The notes under the pieces are model-generated. The model saw only the letters and a list, made by a program, of their open reading frames with translations. It did not search any database and had not been told where the DNA came from. A stretch of 64,000 nucleotides of DNA from Bin55 sp965220235 (GTDB lineage: Bacteria; Pseudomonadota; Gammaproteobacteria; Pseudomonadales; Azotimanducaceae). The DNA is taken from positions 806,001-870,000 of the forward strand of contig OZ244815.1 of assembly GCA_965220235.1 (NCBI GenBank). Reading direction: 5' to 3'. Made by a program: the position numbers and the translations under genes. Positions 42,721-51,472 of this stretch are shown piece after piece (the first letter of the stretch is position 1; each line of letters starts with the position of its first letter).

Positions 42721-43350
42721 TTGGGAAGTTTGAAATTGCGAATACCGTTGCTCTTCGTAAGAGCGTCGTTGGTCGCAGTTGTTGTAGGAACGTTAACCGC
42801 GTGTGTATCCACGTCGACCCCGAGTAACACAGAAGATATTTGTCAGATATTCGACGAAAAGCGATCTTGGTATCGATCTGCGGCTCGAAGTGAAAAGAAA
42901 TGGGGTATACCTATTCAGACCATGATGGCTGTTATTTACAAAGAGTCTAGTTTTCGTGCAACGGCGCGACCACCGCGCAAGAAGATTCTCGGGTTTATCC
43001 CCGGGAGGCGTTTGTCGACTTCACTTGGTTATTCCCAAGCGAAGGAAGAGACGTGGGATGATTACGTTCAAGCCACCAAGAACCGTACTGCAAGTCGAAC
43101 GAATTTCGCTGATAGTATCGATTTTGTGGGTTGGTATCTGAACCGAACCGTCAAACATCTCGGTGTTGCGCCAACGAACACTGAAGCACTCTATGCGAGT
43201 TATCACGCTGGACTTACCGGATATCAGTCAGGTGCATGGCGAAACTCGCCTGGGATTAGAAATTCTGTCGCGACATTTCAACGCCACGTTCAACGATATG
43301 AGCGTCAACTACGAACGTGCACGGTCAAGAATCGAGGATGGTTCCGCTAG
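42721..43350 (+). CDS. Lytic transglycosylase-like lipoprotein (SLT domain)
   Basis: A 209-residue exported protein with a lipobox LTAC (C28) after a long hydrophobic signal, starting at TTG. The mature part has a lysozyme-like domain: KKWGIPIQTMMAVIYKESSF, with the likely catalytic glutamate in KESSF, then SLGYSQAKEETWDDYV and ALYASYHAGLTGYQSG. It should cleave peptidoglycan near the outer membrane with formation of an anhydro-muramyl end. The stop overlaps the convergent dehydrogenase gene by four bases. Confidence 0.85.
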   Translation: MGSLKLRIPLLFVRASLVAVVVGTLTACVSTSTPSNTEDICQIFDEKRSWYRSAARSEKKWGIPIQTMMAVIYKESSFRATARPPRKKILGFIPGRRLSTSLGYSQAKEETWDDYVQATKNRTASRTNFADSIDFVGWYLNRTVKHLGVAPTNTEALYASYHAGLTGYQSGAWRNSPGIRNSVATFQRHVQRYERQLRTCTVKNRGWFR

Positions 43351-44447
43351 TCCCCTTCACCCGAATACGTAACACGATAAATCGTGCCATTTTGGTCGTC
43401 GCTGATCAGCAGACTACCGTCACGTAGAACTAACACGTCATTGGGGCGACCTTTCACTTGGCCGTCGACGAGCCACTGATCTGCAAAAGGGTCGTAGCGA
43501 AGACCGTTTTCGGTCTCACGTATAACAGAAACTTGAAAACCACGAGGTGGACCGGGAGCATGGTTCCATGAGCCATGTTCTGCGACGAACAGTGCGTTCT
43601 TGTATTCTGCTGGAAACTGATCACTGGTATAGAAGGCTACTCCTAGCGCAGCGGAGTGCGCCCGAATGTAAAACACCGGTTTTGTGTAGTCATCTGGATT
43701 TTTATCTGCTCCAAACATTGTGTCCTTGACGACACCCGCATGGATGAATGGGTAGCCGAAATGTTCGCCCGGTGTCGTTACCACGTTTATCTCTTCCAGT
43801 GGCACCTCAGGTCCCATCCAATCGCGACCGTTATCCGAAAACCACATTAGTCTGGTGATCGGATGCCATGCAAAGCCAACGCTGTTTCGTACGCCGCGAG
43901 CGTAGATTGTGGTCTCGCCTGTGCTTGGGTCCATGCGCAGAATGCTCGCAAATCGTTCGTCATCAGATAGACATATATTGCACGGAGCTCCGACATTGAG
44001 ATACAGGAATCCTTCGTCGTCACGGTCGAGATACTTCCAGCCATGGTGAGTCTTGTCTGGTAGGTCATCCGTGATTGTTTCAAGAACCGGATCATCAGCG
44101 AATACCTCGTCGATGTCACGAATCCGCAACACCTGATTGAGCGCACCAATGATGAGGTCATCGCCGATCATGGTCACGCCAGACGGCATCGGCAAATCCG
44201 ACGCAATCACAAAGACCTCTGCGTCTGTCTTTTCGTCGTTTGGTATAACGGCGTAGACATTTCCAAGTCGCCGTGAACCAACATAGATATTCCCCGATTC
44301 GGATTCGACCATTTGTCGCGCGTTCGGCACATCATCCGAAAGGATCTTTAGGTCGAAGCCATCGGGCAACGCCCACGTCCAGCTAGACCCTAAACTTACC
44401 GCCACGCTGAGAAGGACGGACTGGTAGGTCTTAAACCTCAATTGCAT
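43347..44447 (-). CDS. PQQ-type glucose/sorbosone dehydrogenase-like exported protein
   Basis: A 366-residue protein with a signal peptide (MQLRFKTYQSVLLSVAVSLGSSWTWA), starting at 44447. The six-bladed propeller family is recognisable from ARQMVESESGNIYVGSRR, GVTMIGDDLIIGA, VGAPCNICLSD and RNSVGFAWHPITRLMWFSDNGRDWMG with HGSWNHAPGPPRGF. Members of this L-sorbosone dehydrogenase-like group are often annotated as PQQ-dependent; substrate and cofactor use are unproven. The start codon overlaps that of the divergent dinG by two bases. Confidence 0.85.
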   Translation of the reverse strand: MQLRFKTYQSVLLSVAVSLGSSWTWALPDGFDLKILSDDVPNARQMVESESGNIYVGSRRLGNVYAVIPNDEKTDAEVFVIASDLPMPSGVTMIGDDLIIGALNQVLRIRDIDEVFADDPVLETITDDLPDKTHHGWKYLDRDDEGFLYLNVGAPCNICLSDDERFASILRMDPSTGETTIYARGVRNSVGFAWHPITRLMWFSDNGRDWMGPEVPLEEINVVTTPGEHFGYPFIHAGVVKDTMFGADKNPDDYTKPVFYIRAHSAALGVAFYTSDQFPAEYKNALFVAEHGSWNHAPGPPRGFQVSVIRETENGLRYDPFADQWLVDGQVKGRPNDVLVLRDGSLLISDDQNGTIYRVTYSGEGD

Positions 44448-46536
44448 GTCTGAATCCGAATTGCTTTTTGAAGACGCCAAACGCTTTTACCAAGCTTGGT
44501 TAAGTGATCAAGGTTACACAGCGCGTCAAGGCCAGCTAGACATGATGCGGTTCATCGCCGAATCCTTGACGCGGACGCAAGCCCGAATTGGCGTTGTCGA
44601 AGCCGGAACTGGTACTGGCAAAACTGTCGCATATTGCATTCCTGCGGCGATCGAAGCTCGGCGAACAGGGAAGACGTTAGTCATCGTGACGTCAACCGTA
44701 CTGCTGCAGCAGCAACTGCTCCATGCAGAGTTACAGCAACTCGCAAACCTGTTCTCGCCTGGTTTGACGTTTGGCATTATGAAGGGTCGACGTCGTTATG
44801 CGTGCATCGATCGACTCGATAAGAACGTGCACTCACAAGGTGATACATCAATCGATTTATTCGGTAACGAAAACCCTTCGAGAACTGACCGCCGAATTGC
44901 GAGTGAATTACTAGATCGATTCAACACTCGCCAGTGGGATGGCGATATGGATGCAGCTCCTATCCCACTAGCGAGTAGACACCGAAGCTCCTTCACCACT
45001 GACGCTTTAGCGTGCCATCGCAATTCATGCGAGTATGCGAAACCGTGTCCGTATTTTCGTGCTCGCAATAAAGTCTCCGCATTAGACGTTGTCGTAACTA
45101 ACTACAGTCTGCTCATGGCGGCGGGTCGAGAGGGAATCGACATGCTTCCCGCGGCCGAGGACTGTATTTACGTGTTTGACGAGGTACATCGTCTGGCGGA
45201 TATTGTCATGAATTCGGGCGCGATGAGGGCAAGCACTTCTGCTGTTACAGATGCCGTCGAAAAGATTGAGGATTTTGTTAGTCGTTTGATGAATCAGGTT
45301 GAGGAGGGCCATCCTCTCTCTAGTTCACAGCAGGACATACTGGATATAGTGCCGCGTGTAACACCACTCATCGACCAATACCGCCACCACCTTGCGGACT
45401 TGATCCGAACAAACGCTGTTGAACCAGATTCTCAACATAAGGTTTTTCGTTTCGTTGCAGGTCGTGTGGACGAAACGACAAGCGAGCATGCCCGCGTGTT
45501 GGCGAGTACTTTAGGCGGTCTGCACGTGGTGTTAAACGAGATGTTCACAACGCTAGATGAGGCGCGTGCAAATCTACCCATGTGGATTAAAACGGACGTA
45601 CTCGGTCGAGCAGTGCGTTCATTGACCGAATTACTGATGACTACTCGGGATCTGACCTCATTGTTCGAGGACTGGGGTGCTGACTCACCGATCGCGTCAG
45701 CTCGCTGGTTGTCGCCAGACGATGAGAAATGGCAGATGCATACCGTACCCATCGCGGTTGAAGAAATCCTTAACGAAGCCGTTTGGTCACAGGCACATGG
45801 TGTCATCTGCACATCAGCGACCATATACTCGAGTCAGGCTTTTGACCAGTTCAAGCAGGAAGTCGGTTTAAACCTGCCAGACGACCACTTTAAGCGCATC
45901 GCGAGCCCCTTCGACTTTCGACGAAATGTCAAGTTTCAAATCGCAAATATCGGCTTCAGTCAGCCTGGAGGTGAAGCCTTCAATCGCTCGGCGGCGGCAT
46001 ATTTGCCACAAGTATTGGCAAAGAACCGAAGCGGCTTGGTCTTGTTCACCTCGCGCTTCGATATGGTAGCTGTATTCAAGCAACTGCCGAGCGGTTTTCG
46101 AGAGCTTTGTCTGATGCAAGACGATCTCTCAATGGCTGAAACGCTCAGGAAGCATCGAGAGACCATCGATGCGGGCGGTCAAAGCTACATCTTCGGACTA
46201 GTCTCGTATAGAGAAGGCGTAGACCTACCTGGCGACTACTGTCAGCACGTGGTGATCATGCGTATCCCGTTCAACGTACCAGACGATCCGGTCATTAAAT
46301 CCCAGAAAGAGGTGCTGGGATTGGAGAACGCTTTTATGCAGTACGACGTACCTCAAGCCTCATTGCGCTTGTTCCAAGCATGTGGGAGGCTCCTCCGAAG
46401 CGAAACGGATCGTGGCTGGATTACGGTTTTAGATCGACGAATCGTCGAACGAAAGCAATACTGTGATGAGCTCGTTCGACCCTTACCAGAGTTTGAGATC
46501 GTCGACCTAAAGAACCCCGTCAATCGTGTTGTTTGA
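44446..46536 (+). CDS. dinG: DinG-family ATP-dependent DNA helicase
   Basis: A 696-residue superfamily 2 helicase of the XPD/DinG group. Walker A is GTGTGKT at residues 54-60, preceded by the Q-motif region YTARQGQLDMM. Cysteines for a 4Fe-4S cluster appear in RYACIDRL, CHRNSC and KPCPYF. Motif II is DEVH (family usual DEAH) in IYVFDEVHRLAD; motif VI is QACGRLLRSETDRG. The protein resolves R-loops and G-quadruplexes in relatives. Length is near that of E. coli DinG. The 3' end overlaps the convergent M16 gene by 17 bp. Confidence 0.92.
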   Translation: MSESELLFEDAKRFYQAWLSDQGYTARQGQLDMMRFIAESLTRTQARIGVVEAGTGTGKTVAYCIPAAIEARRTGKTLVIVTSTVLLQQQLLHAELQQLANLFSPGLTFGIMKGRRRYACIDRLDKNVHSQGDTSIDLFGNENPSRTDRRIASELLDRFNTRQWDGDMDAAPIPLASRHRSSFTTDALACHRNSCEYAKPCPYFRARNKVSALDVVVTNYSLLMAAGREGIDMLPAAEDCIYVFDEVHRLADIVMNSGAMRASTSAVTDAVEKIEDFVSRLMNQVEEGHPLSSSQQDILDIVPRVTPLIDQYRHHLADLIRTNAVEPDSQHKVFRFVAGRVDETTSEHARVLASTLGGLHVVLNEMFTTLDEARANLPMWIKTDVLGRAVRSLTELLMTTRDLTSLFEDWGADSPIASARWLSPDDEKWQMHTVPIAVEEILNEAVWSQAHGVICTSATIYSSQAFDQFKQEVGLNLPDDHFKRIASPFDFRRNVKFQIANIGFSQPGGEAFNRSAAAYLPQVLAKNRSGLVLFTSRFDMVAVFKQLPSGFRELCLMQDDLSMAETLRKHRETIDAGGQSYIFGLVSYREGVDLPGDYCQHVVIMRIPFNVPDDPVIKSQKEVLGLENAFMQYDVPQASLRLFQACGRLLRSETDRGWITVLDRRIVERKQYCDELVRPLPEFEIVDLKNPVNRVV

Positions 46537-49357
46537 ATATCGTCGGATCGGTAATCGCAACACCTTGGGTAAGCGTTCCACCTTTTTGTCCAGGACTGTA
46601 GACCTCGAGTCGCCTAGGACTATCCAAATCGAGAATACGGTCATACGTTGCTCTCAAATCATCCAGGCTGGCCTCACGGATCACCGCCGCCAATTGTTCA
46701 CGCGTGTTGAACGATGGATTCTGATACACAACGTCAATCTGATATCTGGAAGACCTTTCACCTAGGTTTTTGTCTTTCTCCAGCAAGCTTGTCACCAGCC
46801 CCTGTTTGTATCCGTCGAATTCTTCTTGGGTCATCGATTCAAGTTCGTGCCGACGTTGCGCGATAAATTGGTTCGTCGCTGTCTGTATGTGCCCTACATC
46901 CACAACAGGTGACTGCACAACGAACACCATCGCAGGGTGTGTGAATAACTGCGTAGATTGTGAGATCGTAGCGTAACCGAGCTGTTGTTCAGTGCGTAGC
47001 TCATTGAAGTACGCTGAAGATACGACTTGGGATAGGAGCCGGATCTTGGCCCTCTCCTCAATGCTGTCATTCTCACCAAGGAAACTGACAAGGTAGACCG
47101 CGTCGTTATGCTCGATGTTTAGATTTCTCGTGTGGAGCTCGCTTAAGAGATGTATTGACGGCACTCGTCGCTCGCTGGCTTCAAGGTTCATCGCGTTCGA
47201 TATCGTGTCGCCGATCTCCTTGCTCTCGTCTGCTGTCACGTTTCCGACGATGAGTACAGTCGCAGCGACCTGGGTTAGTCGCGCGTCCATCCAGTTGGAG
47301 AGTAATTCACTCGTTACGTCGTCTACATTCGTTTTTAACACGCTCGGCGCCCAAGAGGAACTCATCAACGTGTGCGAAATCGTGCTGAACGCTTGCTGAT
47401 ACGGTCGCACGTCCTTGAAATTGTTGTATTGTTTTGCGAGTTCAACTTTTTGGTTTTCTAGTTGCTTCTCGTCAATCTCAAATTCGTTGAGCAACTTCAA
47501 CATGTCATTCAGCAGAAGCGTCTGCTTGTCATCGTAGCCGTTTACCGTGATGGACAACCCTTCTGAATGAGATCCGAACCCACCGTTAAGTCCCGCAACT
47601 ACAGCGGGATATGACCGAACATTGAGTTTGATATTCAGTAGTCTCGCAAGTAATGCGTTTTTAACCACATCGCCAGGACCTGAAAGGGGTTCGGCGTATT
47701 GGAATCGCACGGTAATGTATGCCTTGGGGACGCTAAACGCTGTATCGGTCGCGTGCCAGATCTGAAGTCCGTCTGCGTCGTGGAGGAGGGTAGGTATAGA
47801 TTCGTTTAGACCGGCGATAACTGAGGTGTCCTCCGGAATGTATACGTTGGGTTCTGGGAGGGAAAACTCATGATCGACAACATGGTTTGTGTCGATGTCC
47901 GGAGTTAACGTATACGGGACGTTGAACCATTTTTCCGTCTTGTCCGTTTCAATGTCAGGGGCAGAAATACGTGTAACCGAGTTTTCGCGCGTTAGATAAC
48001 TTAAGTAATCGCCGATTAGCTCTGCGTTGAATTCTTCCATCACGTAAGGGCCTTGGATTAGATCTTCAGGTTCGAAGATCTGCGCGTTATTTACGAGTTG
48101 ATTCGCCGTCCCAATTGTTGATCCTTGTTCCAAAAAGCGAAAGTTCAATCTCCGGACGGCTGATTGTTCGTCGTATCGCCATTTTTCAATTGGATGCGCA
48201 CGGATGCTATCGATGTACGCAAAAATGAGTCCATGTATTTCATCGAGATGCTGCCATCCACTCTCTGTTACACCGACGGATACGCCGAATTCAGAATTAC
48301 CACGGTCAGATCGACCCCCTCCTGCGGATAGTGAGTTGATCCAACCACGATCTTGCAGTAGTTGGTGCAAACTTCCTTCACCTTCGTGGCCGAGCAAATT
48401 GCCTAGATAGTTCAACGGTTTGGTTCGATTGTGAGGCATGACATCCGGTACCGGAAATCCAATCGAGAGTGAACGATTCGACATGATGGTTTGGTACCCG
48501 TACGCGAACGGCAATGAATCCTGTGCGTACGAGCTCGGAGGAACTGGCGCTTCGCCTAGTTCGCGATTTGGCACGTCACTAAAACGTTCGCGCACTAGTG
48601 CTTCCTGATCATCTAGGCTGCGTTCACTTACAGTGACGAGCACCATCTGATCCGCAGAGTAGTTATTCTCATAGAAATCCTTCACGATAGCCCGATCGAC
48701 ATCTGCGAGGGTCTCATTACTGCCGATGTTGAATTTAGACATCGGATGATCTGGGTTCATGATGGTTTTCATGACCGACATGCCGCGCCAAACGTCGCTA
48801 CGCATTTGCATTTGGTACTCGGAATGCACTGCGTTCTTCTCTCGATCGACATACGTTTCATCCAGTAGAGGCGCAGTAAAAAACTGAGCAAATCGATCGA
48901 GTGCTTCTGCGAAATACTCTTCGTCGATATCGAAGTAATAGTTCGTCAGCTCGGTTGCTGTATAGGCGTTGCGGTTTCCACCGTATTTAGAAATGAAATC
49001 TGAATAGCCATCGGGGTCGGGGTACTTTTCAGTTCCCAAGAACAGCATGTGTTCCAGAAAGTGTGCGATGCCTTCGTACTCAGGTAGATCATCGTTCGAG
49101 CCTCGACTTACCGCGAGCGCCGCACCGGCTTTACCTTCCTCGGGACGGTGTACCAGGATGACGGTAAGGTCATTCTCGAGCTTGAGATAGCGGTAGGAGT
49201 GATCGTCGTTTGGACTTTTAATGATGGTGATCTCATCCGATTCCGCTTCAGCCGCAATTGGTTCAGGCTCGGGCTCGTCGGTGGTGGCGCACCCGATTAG
49301 CCACGCAGTGAGCGCGCTGGCAGTTAATAGTAGCTTGAGAGAACGAGAGGGATTCAT
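46520..49357 (-). CDS. M16 (insulinase/pitrilysin) family zinc metallopeptidase, lipoprotein
   Basis: A 945-residue peptidase. The start at 49357 has a strong AGGAG site and begins a lipoprotein signal ending in LIGC (C23); a longer frame to 49441 would lack it. The inverted zinc motif HFLEH is at residues 99-103, with the third zinc glutamate in the segment about 75 residues later (NAVHSEYQ). The four homologous domains of pitrilysin are in order, with the usual R/Y residues (FNELRTEQQLGYATIS) near the C-terminus. It should degrade small peptides in the periplasm. Convergent with dinG, overlapping by 17 bp. Confidence 0.93.
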   Translation of the reverse strand: MNPSRSLKLLLTASALTAWLIGCATTDEPEPEPIAAEAESDEITIIKSPNDDHSYRYLKLENDLTVILVHRPEEGKAGAALAVSRGSNDDLPEYEGIAHFLEHMLFLGTEKYPDPDGYSDFISKYGGNRNAYTATELTNYYFDIDEEYFAEALDRFAQFFTAPLLDETYVDREKNAVHSEYQMQMRSDVWRGMSVMKTIMNPDHPMSKFNIGSNETLADVDRAIVKDFYENNYSADQMVLVTVSERSLDDQEALVRERFSDVPNRELGEAPVPPSSYAQDSLPFAYGYQTIMSNRSLSIGFPVPDVMPHNRTKPLNYLGNLLGHEGEGSLHQLLQDRGWINSLSAGGGRSDRGNSEFGVSVGVTESGWQHLDEIHGLIFAYIDSIRAHPIEKWRYDEQSAVRRLNFRFLEQGSTIGTANQLVNNAQIFEPEDLIQGPYVMEEFNAELIGDYLSYLTRENSVTRISAPDIETDKTEKWFNVPYTLTPDIDTNHVVDHEFSLPEPNVYIPEDTSVIAGLNESIPTLLHDADGLQIWHATDTAFSVPKAYITVRFQYAEPLSGPGDVVKNALLARLLNIKLNVRSYPAVVAGLNGGFGSHSEGLSITVNGYDDKQTLLLNDMLKLLNEFEIDEKQLENQKVELAKQYNNFKDVRPYQQAFSTISHTLMSSSWAPSVLKTNVDDVTSELLSNWMDARLTQVAATVLIVGNVTADESKEIGDTISNAMNLEASERRVPSIHLLSELHTRNLNIEHNDAVYLVSFLGENDSIEERAKIRLLSQVVSSAYFNELRTEQQLGYATISQSTQLFTHPAMVFVVQSPVVDVGHIQTATNQFIAQRRHELESMTQEEFDGYKQGLVTSLLEKDKNLGERSSRYQIDVVYQNPSFNTREQLAAVIREASLDDLRATYDRILDLDSPRRLEVYSPGQKGGTLTQGVAITDPTIFKQHD

Positions 49358-49437
49358 TGCGGTGCTCCTGAGTGAGCCATCGGGATTGAATAGGTCGGTT
49401 GTAGCATTCAGAGATGAGGAAAGTCGATGAAATTTCT

Positions 49438-50544
49438 TCAAAAACTATTGAAGCATTCCAGCAGATCTTCAGCGAAGAGATTAGGCTGTTCAAACGCGGC
49501 AAAGTGACCACCGCGATCTTGAATTCGATAGTGTTTTAGATTCTTGTAACGTCTTCGAACCCAGCGCTCGGATGCCTTGAAGATTTCCTTAGGGTAAATC
49601 GTTACCCCGGATGGAATCGTGACATCCTTCGCTCGACCCCCGCGGCCAAAGCTCTCCCAGTACAGACGTGCGCTTGAAGCACCGCTGCTGGATAGCCAAT
49701 ACATCATCACATTGTCGAGTAGTTGGTCGCGCGTGAGGACATTTTCTGGGTGACCTTGACAGTCAGTCCACTGGAAAAACTTCTCAAGGATCCATGCAGC
49801 TTGACCGATCGGCGAATCTACGAGTCCGTAACCAAGAGTTTGAGGTCGCGTACTCTGCTGTTTTGAATAGCCGGAATCCCAGTCCTGATAAAACTGACTT
49901 CCTTTTAACGCTTCTTGCTCAAATTCGGTTAGGTCGTCCATCGTGTCTCGATCTGGTCCAACGGTGGGCATGTTGGTGTGCATGCCGACACAATGGTCGT
50001 CATGATTGGTGGCAAGAGCGGTGGTGACCGCGGCTCCCCAATCGCCACCTTGCGCTAGATATTCATCGTAGCCGAGTCGAAGCATGATCGTGTTCCAAGC
50101 ATTTGCGGTCTTTTCGACGTTCCATCCATGGTGAGTGGGTTTCCCAGAGAATCCATATCCAGGTAAACAAGGAATGACTAAATGAAACGACTTGCTTAAA
50201 GGTTCGATCACATCGAGAAACTCGACGATTGAACCTGGCCATCCATGCGTCAGGACGAGAGCCTGCGCATCGGAAGCGGCACTTTGAATGTGCATAAAGT
50301 GAATGCTGAGGCCAAAGACCTCTGTGGTAAATTGTTCGTACTGATTTAATCGTGACTCGCATCGTCGCCAGTCGTATTCATTTTGCCAATAGGTCTTGAC
50401 CTCGCGTACGTATTCGAGCGGGACGCCTTGTGTCCAATCGTCGACTGTCTCCGCCTCTGGTAATCGTGTGAGCTCTAGCTTTGACTTAAGTGAAGTGAGA
50501 TCACGGTCAGCGATATCAACTTTAAATGGGGTAAGTTCGAACAT
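49438..50544 (-). CDS. Epoxide hydrolase with EHN domain (microsomal type)
   Basis: A 368-residue hydrolase starting at the ATG at 50544. The N-terminal EHN domain (MFELTPFKVDIADRDLTSLKSKLELTRLPE, DWTQGVPLEYVREV) is followed by an alpha/beta hydrolase core with THGWPGSIVEFLD and a nucleophile elbow QGGDWGAAV. This is the eukaryotic-microsomal type of epoxide hydrolase found also in bacteria; it opens epoxides to diols. Its gene is 80 bp upstream of the M16 gene in transcription order. Confidence 0.9.
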   Translation of the reverse strand: MFELTPFKVDIADRDLTSLKSKLELTRLPEAETVDDWTQGVPLEYVREVKTYWQNEYDWRRCESRLNQYEQFTTEVFGLSIHFMHIQSAASDAQALVLTHGWPGSIVEFLDVIEPLSKSFHLVIPCLPGYGFSGKPTHHGWNVEKTANAWNTIMLRLGYDEYLAQGGDWGAAVTTALATNHDDHCVGMHTNMPTVGPDRDTMDDLTEFEQEALKGSQFYQDWDSGYSKQQSTRPQTLGYGLVDSPIGQAAWILEKFFQWTDCQGHPENVLTRDQLLDNVMMYWLSSSGASSARLYWESFGRGGRAKDVTIPSGVTIYPKEIFKASERWVRRRYKNLKHYRIQDRGGHFAAFEQPNLFAEDLLECFNSF

Positions 50545-50611
50545 CGAATGTTTCAACAACTAGGTTTCGTAGCAGCTAGCATATCCAGCGTGCTTTGTAC
50601 GGGGACGAGTG

Positions 50612-51472
50612 ATGCCGTCGGTATTTGAGCTAGCGGGTGAGAGCTATAAGACCGATGTTGCTCTAGCTAGTTTCAAAAATCTGGATTCCAGCGCGCCGAA
50701 AGACTTCCGTGAACTCGCCGTCATCTTGGTCGAGTACTGGCGTCAACGCGACGACAAAATCGTCGGATTAAGTGGTGGTCAAGGAGCTGGAAAGAGCACA
50801 TTGAGTGACCTAATCCGAGCAGCTTCGCGTAATTTAGGAGAGCAACTCGTTGTTCTCGGGCTCGATGACTTTTATCTCACCCAGAGTGAACGCAATCGTC
50901 TCGCGACACAAGAGCACGAGTTGTTCGCTACTCGAGGTCCGCCTGGTACGCACGATATTTCGAGGCTACTTGATGCCATCGAGGATTTGGTGGCTGGGCG
51001 TTCGGTGGAAGTCCCACGATTCGATAAAGGCGCCGACGATCGTTCAGGTACTCGTCGGATTGATCCGCCATGTCATCGTGTGCTTATTGAGGGTTGGTGC
51101 GTCGGTGCAAGCCCACAACCGGAGTCGGACTTGGCCAAACCGATAAACGCTTTAGAACGCGACCGCGATCCAAGAAGCACTTGGCGACGCGCTGTGAATG
51201 AATACCTAGTCGGTGAATACGCGCAACTACGCGACCGATTAGATTCTCTGGCCTATTTACGTGTTCCAGATCTCGACAGCGTGAAACAGTGGCGACTTCA
51301 GCAAGAAGCAGACCGTGCACCGGAGCAGCGTAGGGATATCGATTGGATTTCTCGATTCGTGCAGCACTATCAACGCATTACGGAATGGATGTACACAGAT
51401 GTGGCTAATCGAGCGGATGTATGGATTGAATTGGACACGAACCACCGCGTCTCCGGAATGAGTTTTAGCTAA
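50612..51472 (+). CDS. P-loop kinase of the glycerate 3-kinase/Tda10 type
   Basis: A 286-residue kinase. The P-loop SGGQGAGKST is at about residues 54-63, followed by GLDDFYLTQSERNRLA and RGPPGTHDI, then EGWCVGASPQ, all characteristic of the plant D-glycerate 3-kinase/yeast Tda10/bacterial YggC-like group. The expected reaction is ATP-dependent phosphorylation of a small acid such as D-glycerate. I prefer ATG 50612 (GTG 50609 is possible) after GGGGACG. The 3' end overlaps the convergent DUF349 gene by four bases. Confidence 0.85.
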   Translation: MPSVFELAGESYKTDVALASFKNLDSSAPKDFRELAVILVEYWRQRDDKIVGLSGGQGAGKSTLSDLIRAASRNLGEQLVVLGLDDFYLTQSERNRLATQEHELFATRGPPGTHDISRLLDAIEDLVAGRSVEVPRFDKGADDRSGTRRIDPPCHRVLIEGWCVGASPQPESDLAKPINALERDRDPRSTWRRAVNEYLVGEYAQLRDRLDSLAYLRVPDLDSVKQWRLQQEADRAPEQRRDIDWISRFVQHYQRITEWMYTDVANRADVWIELDTNHRVSGMSFS

